64,000 bases of DNA from Vibrio hepatarius (GTDB lineage: Bacteria > Pseudomonadota > Gammaproteobacteria > Enterobacterales > Vibrionaceae), in NCBI RefSeq assembly GCF_001274785.1, contig NZ_LHPI01000013.1:120597-184596 (forward strand). The letters are read 5' to 3'. The notes beneath the pieces are model-generated. The model did not search any database, was not told the DNA's origin, and saw nothing but the letters and a program-made list of their open reading frames with translations. Shown one piece after another: positions 49,326 through 57,520 of the stretch (position 1 is the stretch's first letter; each line of letters opens with the position of its first letter). Made by a program: the position numbers and the translations under genes.

Positions 49326-49847
49326 TTAGTAAAATTCTTTCGTCTCACCATCAGTGTCATTAAGCATATCTAGCATTTGTTTAACGACTATATCCGCCTT
49401 ATAGTAGTCTTGCTTCGGCATCGATAAAGTATGGATGTTGAGACTACTAAGCAAATCGAGCGCTTCAAGCGTCTTTGATTCAGACTCGTTATACCAGTCT
49501 CGGCCACCAGCAGTCACAAAGAATGCCAATTGTGGTTTCAATGTTCTTGGGTCCAGAAGCAGTATATCAATTGCCACATCAGGCACATCTTGCTCAATCT
49601 TGCTAACTATTGTCTTTAAGCTCGTACCGAACTGGACTAGGTAACAATCACCAAGTTGCTCATTCACATCCAAGTACAGCCGCATTTCGGACTCTGTTTC
49701 ACCGATCGTTCTAGTGAGATACTTTGCATCCGATTTAGATTTTTTTGGCTTATTCTTTCCCATACTTCTTTTTACTATGTGGTATATCGATATTAAAGCG
49801 ACCGCCACGAGAAGTAGGACAGCTGGGTAGTTTGATACTATATTCAT
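49326..49847 (-). CDS. Membrane-anchored DUF2726-like protein
   Basis: A 173-residue protein with one N-terminal membrane helix (residues 9-25), a basic linker, and a domain resembling DUF2726 (E-x-E-x-x-x-Y-L...I-D-I-L-L-L-D...F-F-V-T-A-G-G-R-D-W...K-T-L-E-A-L-D). DUF2726 has a PD-(D/E)XK-like layout, but the usual Glu-x-Asp-G-x-x-H core is altered here, so nuclease activity is doubtful. Confidence 0.5.
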   Translation of the reverse strand: MNIVSNYPAVLLLVAVALISIYHIVKRSMGKNKPKKSKSDAKYLTRTIGETESEMRLYLDVNEQLGDCYLVQFGTSLKTIVSKIEQDVPDVAIDILLLDPRTLKPQLAFFVTAGGRDWYNESESKTLEALDLLSSLNIHTLSMPKQDYYKADIVVKQMLDMLNDTDGETKEFY

Positions 49848-49881
49848 ATTTAAACGCTCAATTTAGAACGTGTAGTTTATA

Positions 49882-51045
49882 TCAGTCTTTACATTGTTCC
49901 AATTTATCTAAGAACCCAATCTCTTCGCTTGAATACAATTCACGCACAGTAATGCTTTTTGGGTGAAGATTGAATCCAAGTTTTCGAGCTAAGACTGGAT
50001 CTAATAACGCGGGTTCATCACCTTCAAGTTTTGAGATAATCTCAATGTTTTTGATTTCTCCTGTCGCCGCAGAACTAAATTTTACCCTTACATTATCTAG
50101 TTCTTCGACGTCGAGCTCTAGCGAGTTGTTCGCTTTACCCAACTCAATAGGAATACCATCGACATAAGCGCAGAGTGTTACTGTGTTCGTGACCTTGCAA
50201 ACTGTCATGACCTGGAGCGTAGTTTCGTTTTTCAAATCCATCTTGTGCTTCACTCTTGTTATCTGATTAGAATCTCGTACATGGCCTTTATGTACTAAGA
50301 CAATTTCATTTCCAGTCACTTCACATGACTTAAATGCGAAGTGCTTTTCCTCTTCGGTTACAAGAGGGTTTACAACATAGGTGTAGGGGATTTCTCGGTC
50401 AAAAATCTTGTTTAAGTATCCGATTCGATCCGTAAGATTATCTTTGGTTCTGTCGCAACCGTCATAGTAAATGTCTTTGATATACACTGAGCCATCAACT
50501 GCCAGTTCAACATCTACAACAAGTTTACGCCCCTCTAAATACTGATTGATTTTGCACAGGACAGCCATGTTTCGCTGATTCACACAGATAGGAATACCTG
50601 CAGGGCTCATTACCGAAATTGCATACTGAGCGTCAGCGTCAAAACTGACCAGTGCTTCGACACCATACGCAGGAACCACTTGGATCGCGTAGTCAGCGTT
50701 ATTAAAGCGTTCTTTTAACTCAACTTCATTACATGCATCTATATCAGTTGTCAGTGGGAAGTTTGATTCATCCACGTTGTTTTCAAATTTGAATGGCATG
50801 GTTGAATCAATAACGATTGAGCCTTCCTTGATATAGGCATTCACAACAGTCTTAAACACCTCAAAGATGATGTCTGATGGAATTGGCTTTGGAGTCGCTG
50901 GGTGAAAACTCTTCTTAAGCTGTCCACCGGCAATCACTTCCGTCAATTCAATAATGTGACCTTGGCTTCCTCGCTTAGTCTCAAGTTCTAATGTTTGGCC
51001 ATCTTTAGTAATCAGTGCAACAGTTAATGCTTTGTTGACTCCCAT
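49882..51045 (-). CDS. Degenerate ATP-dependent-ligase-like protein
   Basis: A 387-residue protein. The middle (V-D-V-E-L...I-K-D-I-Y-Y-D-G-C-D-R-T...D-R-I-G-Y-L-N-K-I-F) resembles motif III and flank of ATP-dependent DNA ligases (F-D-x-L-Y-L-x-G-x-D-L-T...R...L). Upstream, Q-V-V-P-A-Y-G-V-E-A-L-V sits where the motif I K-x-D-G-x-R would be, so the catalytic lysine appears lost. The N-terminal ~50 residues loosely recall a WGR domain. It is in the same strand and tract as three RecT-like genes. Assignment is tentative. Confidence 0.4.
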   Translation of the reverse strand: MGVNKALTVALITKDGQTLELETKRGSQGHIIELTEVIAGGQLKKSFHPATPKPIPSDIIFEVFKTVVNAYIKEGSIVIDSTMPFKFENNVDESNFPLTTDIDACNEVELKERFNNADYAIQVVPAYGVEALVSFDADAQYAISVMSPAGIPICVNQRNMAVLCKINQYLEGRKLVVDVELAVDGSVYIKDIYYDGCDRTKDNLTDRIGYLNKIFDREIPYTYVVNPLVTEEEKHFAFKSCEVTGNEIVLVHKGHVRDSNQITRVKHKMDLKNETTLQVMTVCKVTNTVTLCAYVDGIPIELGKANNSLELDVEELDNVRVKFSSAATGEIKNIEIISKLEGDEPALLDPVLARKLGFNLHPKSITVRELYSSEEIGFLDKLEQCKD

Positions 51046-51057
51046 TCTTACCTCAGC

Positions 51058-51336
51058 TTATTGAATGCCTGGCGCGCAGGCCATGATGTTCAAATGCCGT
51101 GGTGCACTAACAGCTAGGGCATTACTGGTGTGTTTGAATGAACAGTTAATCTTAACGCCATCGAGCATGTCGATAGCAGCATCATGTCCTACTACTGTCT
51201 CAACTGCTTGTGAAGCTACTGCAACCAGTTTGTTTAACGCTTTTTGAGCGTCGGCAGCTGTCGTGGCACCTGATGTTTTCAAAAATAGGGCGATAGCTTT
51301 TTCAGCAAGAATTTCTGTTTGAGAGTTTGAATGCAT
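51058..51336 (-). CDS. Hypothetical protein in recT tract
   Basis: A 92-residue, Ala-rich helical protein between the ligase-like and first recT gene, 12 nt from its downstream neighbour, so co-transcribed. No family recognised. Confidence 0.6.
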   Translation of the reverse strand: MHSNSQTEILAEKAIALFLKTSGATTAADAQKALNKLVAVASQAVETVVGHDAAIDMLDGVKINCSFKHTSNALAVSAPRHLNIMACAPGIQ

Positions 51337-51359
51337 AGTTGATATATCTCATTTTGTTT

Positions 51360-51377
51360 GCCCCGGCGAACCGGGGC
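51360..51377 (-). promoter_or_regulatory. Intercistronic GC hairpin
   Basis: On the minus strand, GCCCCGG-TTCG-CCGGGGC is a 7-bp stem with a stable UUCG loop between recT and the 51336 gene. There is no U-run; it probably protects or attenuates mRNA. Confidence 0.6.
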
Positions 51378-51384
51378 TGGTTAA

Positions 51385-52464
51385 TTAGTATTGTGGTTGG
51401 TAGTAAGGCATCTCTTCGTGATAAGGCAAGTGTTCATCGTGCCCATTTACTACCGGTTGCGTGTCATATTCAGGAACGGTATCTGTATTGGCATCGACAC
51501 CTTTCAAGTAATCCTGCATTGCACTTAAACGCATTGCGATTGGACCTGTGCTATTGATTGGCCAATCTTTAAAGCCTTGGCGAATGATGCTTTTTGAAAC
51601 CATCTGCTCGAACCAATCGTTCCATATTGCACCAAATGACAAATTGCGCACTTTATTGATTAGATCCATGCTGACTGGTGTACAGATAAAACTTCCGTCC
51701 GGGCGTCGAGCTAGACAATAGCCACCAACTAATTCACCACGAGCTTTACTATCAAAAGGGTTGTACTCGTGAATAGGCTTTGTGAATCGGTCTACCCATT
51801 TAAAGTCATCATTTTTATAAACCAGTTCGGCAACAGCACTATCAATCGCGCCGCTGTCTATACCAAGACGGCGAAGACCTTTGTATGAAGGCTCTAAGTG
51901 GCACTCAACGCGCTTAAGGTTCTTATTCCAACGTGGGACCAAGTAAGCAAGACCAAGCTGCGGGTTGAGCGTCAGGCCACTATTGGCAACCAGAACAAGG
52001 GATTTCTTAATTGACTCGTGAGTAGCATACGCAAGGCTAAAATCTTTATTATTTGAATTATTGAAGTTAGCTTCGATCAGTTGCTTCGCATAAATCGCTT
52101 CTTCATAAAACCGGATGTCTAGTCCCGAGCTTTTTGCAATTTTCTCAAACGAATCCTTAGCGCCATCTAATACCGAGCCAATTTCATTGAAGTTTGCTGC
52201 AGGCAATGTATTTCTCGACTGTTGCTTGCGTTGATTATTCTGTGCTTGCCATTGAGCTGGTGGCTGATTCGGATGTTGTTCTTGTGGGTGACTTTGAGCA
52301 CGTTGCGCCGGCTGCTGTGGTCGTGTTTGAACAGAACGTGATTGGCCACTTCTTTGGGGTGCACGTTGCTGCTCCATCGGTGGGCGCATGTCATTATTGC
52401 GACCGTGGTGTTGACCCTGATCCATTGCAGTGTAGCCAGAATGCTGTTGAGCTGTTCGTTGCAT
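51385..52464 (-). CDS. recT: RecT-family single-strand annealing protein 1
   Basis: A 359-residue protein. A Gln/Arg/Pro-rich N-terminal tail (~residues 1-85) precedes a RecT core: S-L-V-L-V-A-N-S-G-L-T-L-N-P-Q-L-G-L-A-Y-L-V-P, then E-P-S-Y-K-G-L-R-R-L, V-Y-K-N-D-D-F and R-G-E-L-V-G-G-Y. RecT proteins anneal complementary ssDNA in phage-type recombination. No exonuclease partner is visible in the window; ssb is at 24974. Confidence 0.85.
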   Translation of the reverse strand: MQRTAQQHSGYTAMDQGQHHGRNNDMRPPMEQQRAPQRSGQSRSVQTRPQQPAQRAQSHPQEQHPNQPPAQWQAQNNQRKQQSRNTLPAANFNEIGSVLDGAKDSFEKIAKSSGLDIRFYEEAIYAKQLIEANFNNSNNKDFSLAYATHESIKKSLVLVANSGLTLNPQLGLAYLVPRWNKNLKRVECHLEPSYKGLRRLGIDSGAIDSAVAELVYKNDDFKWVDRFTKPIHEYNPFDSKARGELVGGYCLARRPDGSFICTPVSMDLINKVRNLSFGAIWNDWFEQMVSKSIIRQGFKDWPINSTGPIAMRLSAMQDYLKGVDANTDTVPEYDTQPVVNGHDEHLPYHEEMPYYQPQY

Positions 52465-52530
52465 TATTAAGTCCTCAATTTATCGCTTTAATACATAATC
52501 GTTTAAAGTACTAATCCCGCAACTAGGCAA

Positions 52531-53391
52531 TTACGTAAAATACAGTCCTTGTGTAGTTGCTGTTTCTTCTGGCTCAATAGATGGTGTGGCCACGGTTTCA
52601 GTTTGTGGAGTACGTTTGAAATATGCTTCTGCTCGAGTGCGGTGGTTTGCTTTAGCTTCCACTTGGCGTGACGAATTGACGATTGCGCGTCGCTCGGTTC
52701 GTTCATAAAGATCTAAATCATCTTCTGATAAGTACTTCGCAGCCTTTGATAGACGACCGTGCTGGGCGCTTGCCAATGAATGTAGCGCTCGTTTTAATGT
52801 CTGTTTTTTGCGAAATTCATCTGCAAACACTCCGAACCACGCTTCATTGCCACTAAGCAAAGCAACTTGGTTAAGCTCGTCAGCTTTCATGAGTGTCGTG
52901 AGATAATCACCACTTGGGGTACATACACAGCAAAGGGCGCCAACAACTGGGCCGCGGTCACCAAATAAATTTGGAATATCAACTTGAGGTTTACTTGTTA
53001 AGTCGTTACTCAGTCTCACAGTGTCTTTTTCATGGATAACCCATGTCGTTACGTGAGTTAGAGCTTTAGCTTCCGCGCATAGATGAAGTAGGCCTTTGTA
53101 GGTGACATGCAATTTTGCAATTGCTTGCCCGGATGCACTCATTTCACCTACAACCATCGCATGGTCAAGTGATGGGGATAAAGACAACCCTAGAGCACCC
53201 GCGTTAAATAAAGCGTGCGCTACACTTTCAGGGCTTGTTTTAGACAAAGGAACTCGACTGTGGGAGTTTGCAATCAATCGTAAAGCTATACGGGATTCAA
53301 CACCGAAGTCTAAATGATCGTAACCATTTTCTTGCACGATATTGCTGTAGTCATGTTTTATTTGATTAATGGCGAACTGGTATTTTTTCAT
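52531..53391 (-). CDS. RecT-family paralog 2
   Basis: A 286-residue protein with the same core order: H-A-L-F-N-A-G-A-L-G-L-S-L-S-P, T-Y-K-G-L-L-H-L, V-V-G-A-L-C-C-V. It lacks the Gln-rich N-terminal tail and has a polar, Thr/Glu-rich C-terminus. More diverged from RecT than paralog 1. It is 66 nt from it, same strand. Confidence 0.75.
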   Translation of the reverse strand: MKKYQFAINQIKHDYSNIVQENGYDHLDFGVESRIALRLIANSHSRVPLSKTSPESVAHALFNAGALGLSLSPSLDHAMVVGEMSASGQAIAKLHVTYKGLLHLCAEAKALTHVTTWVIHEKDTVRLSNDLTSKPQVDIPNLFGDRGPVVGALCCVCTPSGDYLTTLMKADELNQVALLSGNEAWFGVFADEFRKKQTLKRALHSLASAQHGRLSKAAKYLSEDDLDLYERTERRAIVNSSRQVEAKANHRTRAEAYFKRTPQTETVATPSIEPEETATTQGLYFT

Positions 53392-53454
53392 GCTGGATTC
53401 CTCTCTTTCCCCAAATTAAACCCTATGTTTTAGATCGCGCTAGTCTGCAGAGCC

Positions 53455-54156
53455 TTATGCTTGAGTGGAAAACTCTCTGTTATGGTTAAACAAGGCTATG
53501 TCTATATCTTTTGTTGCTTGCTGCAACTCTGACATGAGAGAGTGGGGAGGGGCGATTAGGTTCTTTAATGCCCGTTTAAACACATGACGTTTTGCAAATT
53601 CAGGGGATAGAGATTTGAGATCGCCAGAACTTAAACGAGAAAGCTCTTTAAGTTCTCTAATAGTAATGGTGGTAACCAGACTATCTCCGTTAGGTACTTC
53701 AATAATGCAGATAGCACCTTTTATCATCTCATTCTTTACGGGTGCTTTTACCGGACAGTTGGTACCGAAAACATCACCACTCCAGCCAATACCATCATCA
53801 CCTGTTACAACATCAAGATACGCCAATTTGTACTCAGTTATACGTGACATCGTAACTTCAATGCCAGCCAATGGCACATCAAGGTAATATTCGAGTGAAT
53901 TGTTAGATGTAGTTATTGCTGACAATGTTGCTAAGCCTTTATCTGGGGATAACGTAAGTCCTAATTTGGCTGCGTGACTTATTGCCTGGATTAGACTTTC
54001 CAATGTACCGCCTGTCATCGCATGGCTACGTTCGAGATCAGGGATTAAATTGTGTAAATATTTGATCTCAAGGTCAGTGTTTAAAGTAGCGTTGTTTAAA
54101 AATAGCTCGTACACACCACGTATATCACTCATTAAGTTTTGGTAATGACTTTTCAT
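53455..54156 (-). CDS. RecT-family paralog 3 (diverged)
   Basis: A 233-residue protein related to paralog 2: A-A-K-L-G-L-T-L-S-P, I-K-G-A-I-C-I-I-E-V-P-N-G-D, V-F-K-R-A-L-K-N-L. The Y-K-G-L motif is changed to P-L-A-G-I, so DNA binding may be altered. It is the first gene of the minus-strand tract. Confidence 0.65.
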   Translation of the reverse strand: MKSHYQNLMSDIRGVYELFLNNATLNTDLEIKYLHNLIPDLERSHAMTGGTLESLIQAISHAAKLGLTLSPDKGLATLSAITTSNNSLEYYLDVPLAGIEVTMSRITEYKLAYLDVVTGDDGIGWSGDVFGTNCPVKAPVKNEMIKGAICIIEVPNGDSLVTTITIRELKELSRLSSGDLKSLSPEFAKRHVFKRALKNLIAPPHSLMSELQQATKDIDIALFNHNREFSTQA

Positions 54157-54432
54157 ATCTCAATCCAGTTTTAAAATATACCTATTTAAAATATTTATAA
54201 GTTCAAAACGCGCAACAATGAAAGCGTGATATTTACGCTATATTAGCTTATTCAAGATTGTTACAATGCTTACATTCCGTTGAGCATATACACCCGATTT
54301 AGGCTACTAAATTGGAAGGATTGATGGTCTTTCAAGCTATTAGAAAAAATTAAAAAAAGTTGGTTTTTGGGGACTTGCGGGATCTGTGACCTGCGCGATG
54401 ATAGTCGAGTAAACCAACTGAAAGGAAAAATT

Positions 54433-55209
54433 ATGCAATTAGTAAAATCTAACGTTATGGCATTTTCTCTACTCGCTACACTTGTTATGGCTGGCTGTTC
54501 AACTACGCCTGCCGAACAGTATCAGGAAAAGCTTCAACAAGAGAAAGAAGTGAAGTACAGCAAAGAAGAGCAGAAATTTAACTCTGTCCCTAGCTGGTTC
54601 CTAAATGCACCGCAGAACGATGATCAAGGCATTTATGCTGTAGGTACAGCCACCAGCAATAATCTCCAGTTCACAATGAATCACGCTAAGCTCAATGCAG
54701 AATTCACGCTCGCAAAAACTTTGAGTCAGGAAGTGTCAGGCCGTGAACGTGCCTTTATGCGTGCAGGTTCTAACGGTAACGTGGAGTCAGATGCAGAATC
54801 AGTAGTGACGAAGTTTGTGGACTCTGCAGACATTGTTGGTGTCACAACGGTAAAAAACGAGGTAGTGCTTATCGATGGTAAGTACACCGTCTACACACTC
54901 TTGCATTTGTCATACGAGAACCAAGCAAAGATCCTTTCTCGTAAAGCAGGTGACACTACACAGGCAACCGCAGCAAAAGCATATGAAGAAGTTGAAGCCG
55001 AGGTTCGCCGCCGCGCAGAAGAGCGTCGACAGTTAGAGATTGATAAAGCTGCCGCCGCTGCAAAAGCTAAGGCCGAAGTTGAAGCCGAAGTACAAGCTAA
55101 AGCCGATGCAGCTGCAGCTAAGCAGGCATCTGCAGAAAAAGAATCTCGTGCTAATGAATTGACGTCATCAGCTTCTTCTTTAATTCAAACCGTTGAAAGC
55201 AAGATTTAA
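54433..55209 (+). CDS. LPP20-type lipoprotein
   Basis: A 258-residue lipoprotein: signal ending M-A-G-C (lipobox), then V-P-S-W-F-L-N-A-P-Q...G-I-Y-A-V-G-T-A-T-S-N-N, matching the LPP20 family fold. The C-terminal ~70 residues are an Ala/Glu/Lys coiled coil. AAAGGA precedes the ATG at 54433. The gene is 2 nt from the next, so they form an operon. An AT-rich 276-nt gap precedes it, with TATATT and no gene seen. Confidence 0.72.
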   Translation: MQLVKSNVMAFSLLATLVMAGCSTTPAEQYQEKLQQEKEVKYSKEEQKFNSVPSWFLNAPQNDDQGIYAVGTATSNNLQFTMNHAKLNAEFTLAKTLSQEVSGRERAFMRAGSNGNVESDAESVVTKFVDSADIVGVTTVKNEVVLIDGKYTVYTLLHLSYENQAKILSRKAGDTTQATAAKAYEEVEAEVRRRAEERRQLEIDKAAAAAKAKAEVEAEVQAKADAAAAKQASAEKESRANELTSSASSLIQTVESKI

Positions 55210-55211
55210 CC

Positions 55212-55757
55212 GTGCTTGGCAGAAATCATGTGATCAGTGCTGGTGCGGCTTGGCTGTTAGCTGAACCGTACCTTTTGAATTACCAACCGCAACCGCTTGA
55301 ATCAGCAGCTATGTTCTTGGCGGTATTGTTCGGCTCGCTGATTCCAGACATCGATCATCCTGAGAGTTTGCTAGGCCGGCGAGTGAAATTTATATCAGTA
55401 CCATTAAGTTGGCTACAAGGGGACCGGGCTTTGCTTCCTTGGAATGAGGATTCGCATAGTCGGGGTATCACACATTCAATTTGGGCACTTGCCGCTTGCT
55501 TTTACTTTCTAAATGGCCACATAGGTATAGCAGCTGCAGTATGCTTTGGATTCGTCGCACACTTAATAGGAGATGCATTAACACCAGCAGGAGTTCGTCT
55601 ATTCTGGCCATTAACTATAAAAATTAGAAGCCCCATATGTTTTAGGACAGGAGGGTTCATTGAGTACTTATTTACGACAGCTTTAGCTACGGCTGCAATT
55701 GCCGTTTGGCTTGGTTATGACGTTTTGAACATATTACAAGGTTTAATAACAACCTGA
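55212..55757 (+). CDS. YdjM-type membrane metal-dependent hydrolase (DUF457)
   Basis: A 181-residue membrane protein, GTG start. Family marks: N-H-V-I-S-A-G at the start, G-S-L-I-P-D-I-D-H-P, H-S-R-G-I-T-H-S-I-W, H-L-I-G-D-A-L-T-P-A-G-V-R-L-F-W-P. These His/Asp positions form the putative metal site of YdjM/DUF457. Substrate unknown; E. coli YdjM is SOS-induced. Confidence 0.85.
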   Translation: MLGRNHVISAGAAWLLAEPYLLNYQPQPLESAAMFLAVLFGSLIPDIDHPESLLGRRVKFISVPLSWLQGDRALLPWNEDSHSRGITHSIWALAACFYFLNGHIGIAAAVCFGFVAHLIGDALTPAGVRLFWPLTIKIRSPICFRTGGFIEYLFTTALATAAIAVWLGYDVLNILQGLITT

Positions 55758-55777
55758 TTTTGAGAAGGTGATAATGC

Positions 55778-56272
55778 ATGATTAATGAAAGCATTACGGG
55801 GGTTATCAGCATTAAGGGGATCATTCCTCAATTTGCCCTTAAGGAATTTGATGCTGATAGTGTTTTAGAAGAAGCTTCACCCGAGGACATGATTAGCCTG
55901 ATTTCAAGCGTAGCATCTGAATTTGGCGAAAGTGGCCTACATTATTCTTTTATGCCAGAATGTCGAGACTTGCATATAAGAGTCATTGATCTTGGTGTAG
56001 AGATTCAAGTGTCTAATTTGAGTCAGCATATTGAATGGGACTTAGAGTGTAAGTCTGATTTTATTCTTCTCCGTTCAGTGATGCCTAGTACTGTCTCATT
56101 TGATAGTGACACTGTTATGGCCATGAATGAAGCTCACCCAAACATTAAGCTGTATTTAAAGAATGAAAGGCTGGTAATTGAAGAAGCATATTATCTTTCA
56201 TATGGTGTTAACGTGCTTAACTTAATGGACCGATTAAGTGCACTATTGAACACATTAAGTACGATTGAATAA
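55778..56272 (+). CDS. YbjN-like small protein
   Basis: A 164-residue protein with alternating helices and strands reminiscent of the YbjN/CesT-like chaperone fold (end helix L-N-L-M-D-R-L-S-A-L-L). Tentative. It follows the YdjM-like gene by 20 nt with GAGAAGG upstream. Confidence 0.4.
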   Translation: MINESITGVISIKGIIPQFALKEFDADSVLEEASPEDMISLISSVASEFGESGLHYSFMPECRDLHIRVIDLGVEIQVSNLSQHIEWDLECKSDFILLRSVMPSTVSFDSDTVMAMNEAHPNIKLYLKNERLVIEEAYYLSYGVNVLNLMDRLSALLNTLSTIE

Positions 56273-56374
56273 TTGATAAACGCTAGATTTATTGTATTCG
56301 TTGACATGATTCAAAATTTAGCGTTTAAATAGGCTCCACTGATTTATATGATTTCATAACAAGGAACTAAAACA

Positions 56375-56650
56375 ATGAACAAGACGCAACTAGTAGAAGC
56401 TATCTCAGAAAAAGCTGACATCTCTAAAGCAGCAGCAACCCGCGCACTTGACGCAATGCTAGAAGGTATTACGGAGTCTTTAGCAGCTAAAGAGCCAGTG
56501 CAGTTTGTCGGTTTTGGTACATTCAAAGTAAATGAGCGTGCCGCTCGTACAGGTCGTAATCCAAAAACTGGTGAGGCTATTGAGATCAAAGCCGCCACTA
56601 TTCCAGCATTTACCGCTGGGAAAGCATTGAAAGATGCAGTAAACAAATAA
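56375..56650 (+). CDS. HU-family DNA-binding protein
   Basis: A 91-residue protein, canonical HU length: [10 protein letters not shown]...V-Q-F-V-G-F-G-T-F...[12 protein letters not shown]...[10 protein letters not shown]. It compacts or bends plasmid DNA; as a third HU/IHF-type gene it adds to a self-contained nucleoid set. Confidence 0.93.
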   Translation: MNKTQLVEAISEKADISKAAATRALDAMLEGITESLAAKEPVQFVGFGTFKVNERAARTGRNPKTGEAIEIKAATIPAFTAGKALKDAVNK

Positions 56651-56663
56651 GCGTTCCGCAAAT

Positions 56664-56693
56664 AAAAAAAGCTCGGTATTCCGAGCTTTTTTT
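56664..56693. terminator. Bidirectional terminator after HU gene
   Basis: AAAAAAGCTCGG pairs with CCGAGCTTTTTTT (loop TATT) between convergent genes. Confidence 0.93.
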
Positions 56694-56713
56694 ATGTCTA
56701 AAATTCTGTATTT

Positions 56714-57250
56714 CTATAAGGTGTCGGCCAAATCTTCATAGAGATTTTTTGCGTGAATAAGCTGGTGGACAGAAGGGGTAATATCATCGCTTATGTCGAT
56801 GTCGCGGAATTTTTTCTCCCGGACGATTGAGCTACTGATGTTTGTCAGTTCGGGGTTCACCAACAAAGATATTCGACCCACTAGGTGTGATGTATCACTC
56901 GATGTTGAAAACTTAGCAATGTGTTCTGGCTTTACGACTAGAGTCACATCTGCAGATGGGTTCTCAGACTCTATGTATTCAATTAACTGGCTAGTTTTGA
57001 CGTAAGTGCCATCAGGGTGAATAAAATGCTCTACAGCGTACACAGAGGCGTTTTGAGTAGGAACGTCCTTAAGGAAGGCTTGAAGCATATCAATGCGTGT
57101 TTCGTATGGAGTTAAGTGCTCCCCTCGGGCATAGGACTGAATAGGTACTAGAAAAACACGGTCATATAGATTCAAACTCTCAATCAACTTTAAATGGCCG
57201 ACAGTAGGGGGGTTAAATGCACCTGGTACAACGGCGATTTTCTCTTTCAT
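56714..57250 (-). CDS. Nicotinamide/nicotinate-mononucleotide adenylyltransferase-like
   Basis: A 178-residue nucleotidyltransferase: G-A-F-N-P-P-T-V-G-H (residues 10-19, HxGH-type first motif) and the C-terminal I-S-S-S-I-V-R motif that binds ATP phosphates. These fit NadD/NadR-type NMN adenylyltransferases making NAD. A mobile-element copy may support NAD resynthesis against NAD-depleting defences (inference). Confidence 0.78.
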   Translation of the reverse strand: MKEKIAVVPGAFNPPTVGHLKLIESLNLYDRVFLVPIQSYARGEHLTPYETRIDMLQAFLKDVPTQNASVYAVEHFIHPDGTYVKTSQLIEYIESENPSADVTLVVKPEHIAKFSTSSDTSHLVGRISLLVNPELTNISSSIVREKKFRDIDISDDITPSVHQLIHAKNLYEDLADTL

Positions 57251-57412
57251 AGCTTTCTCTTACGGCTGCATTACTTAAACGTTGGAAACGCTCAATATTG
57301 AATGTGAAGTATTATAATATTTTTTCAGCGTAAGTCATGTGCGATGTAAGCATTCTTTATCTTTTGGTTAGTTGAAAGCAATGATGACTAATCATAAACC
57401 AAGTCATTACTA

Positions 57413-57424
57413 ATGAACGTTCAT
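57413..57424. promoter_or_regulatory. 12-bp palindrome in divergent gap
   Basis: ATGAACGTTCAT is a perfect palindrome in the 57251-57520 gap between divergent genes. Possible operator; nothing else is obvious in the gap. Confidence 0.3.
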
Positions 57425-57520
57425 ACCTACTAACTTCATAAACTGGCTCTTAAGATCTTGTGTGATTTGGAGTTGAGATTAAAGTAATAAAATAATGCTT
57501 TAGTAAGGAATCGAACATCA

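Noticed and set aside
57413..57424. Attachment site or LexA box
   Set aside because: The 12-bp palindrome does not match the CTGT-N8-ACAG LexA pattern and no integrase lies in the window; kept only as a possible operator.
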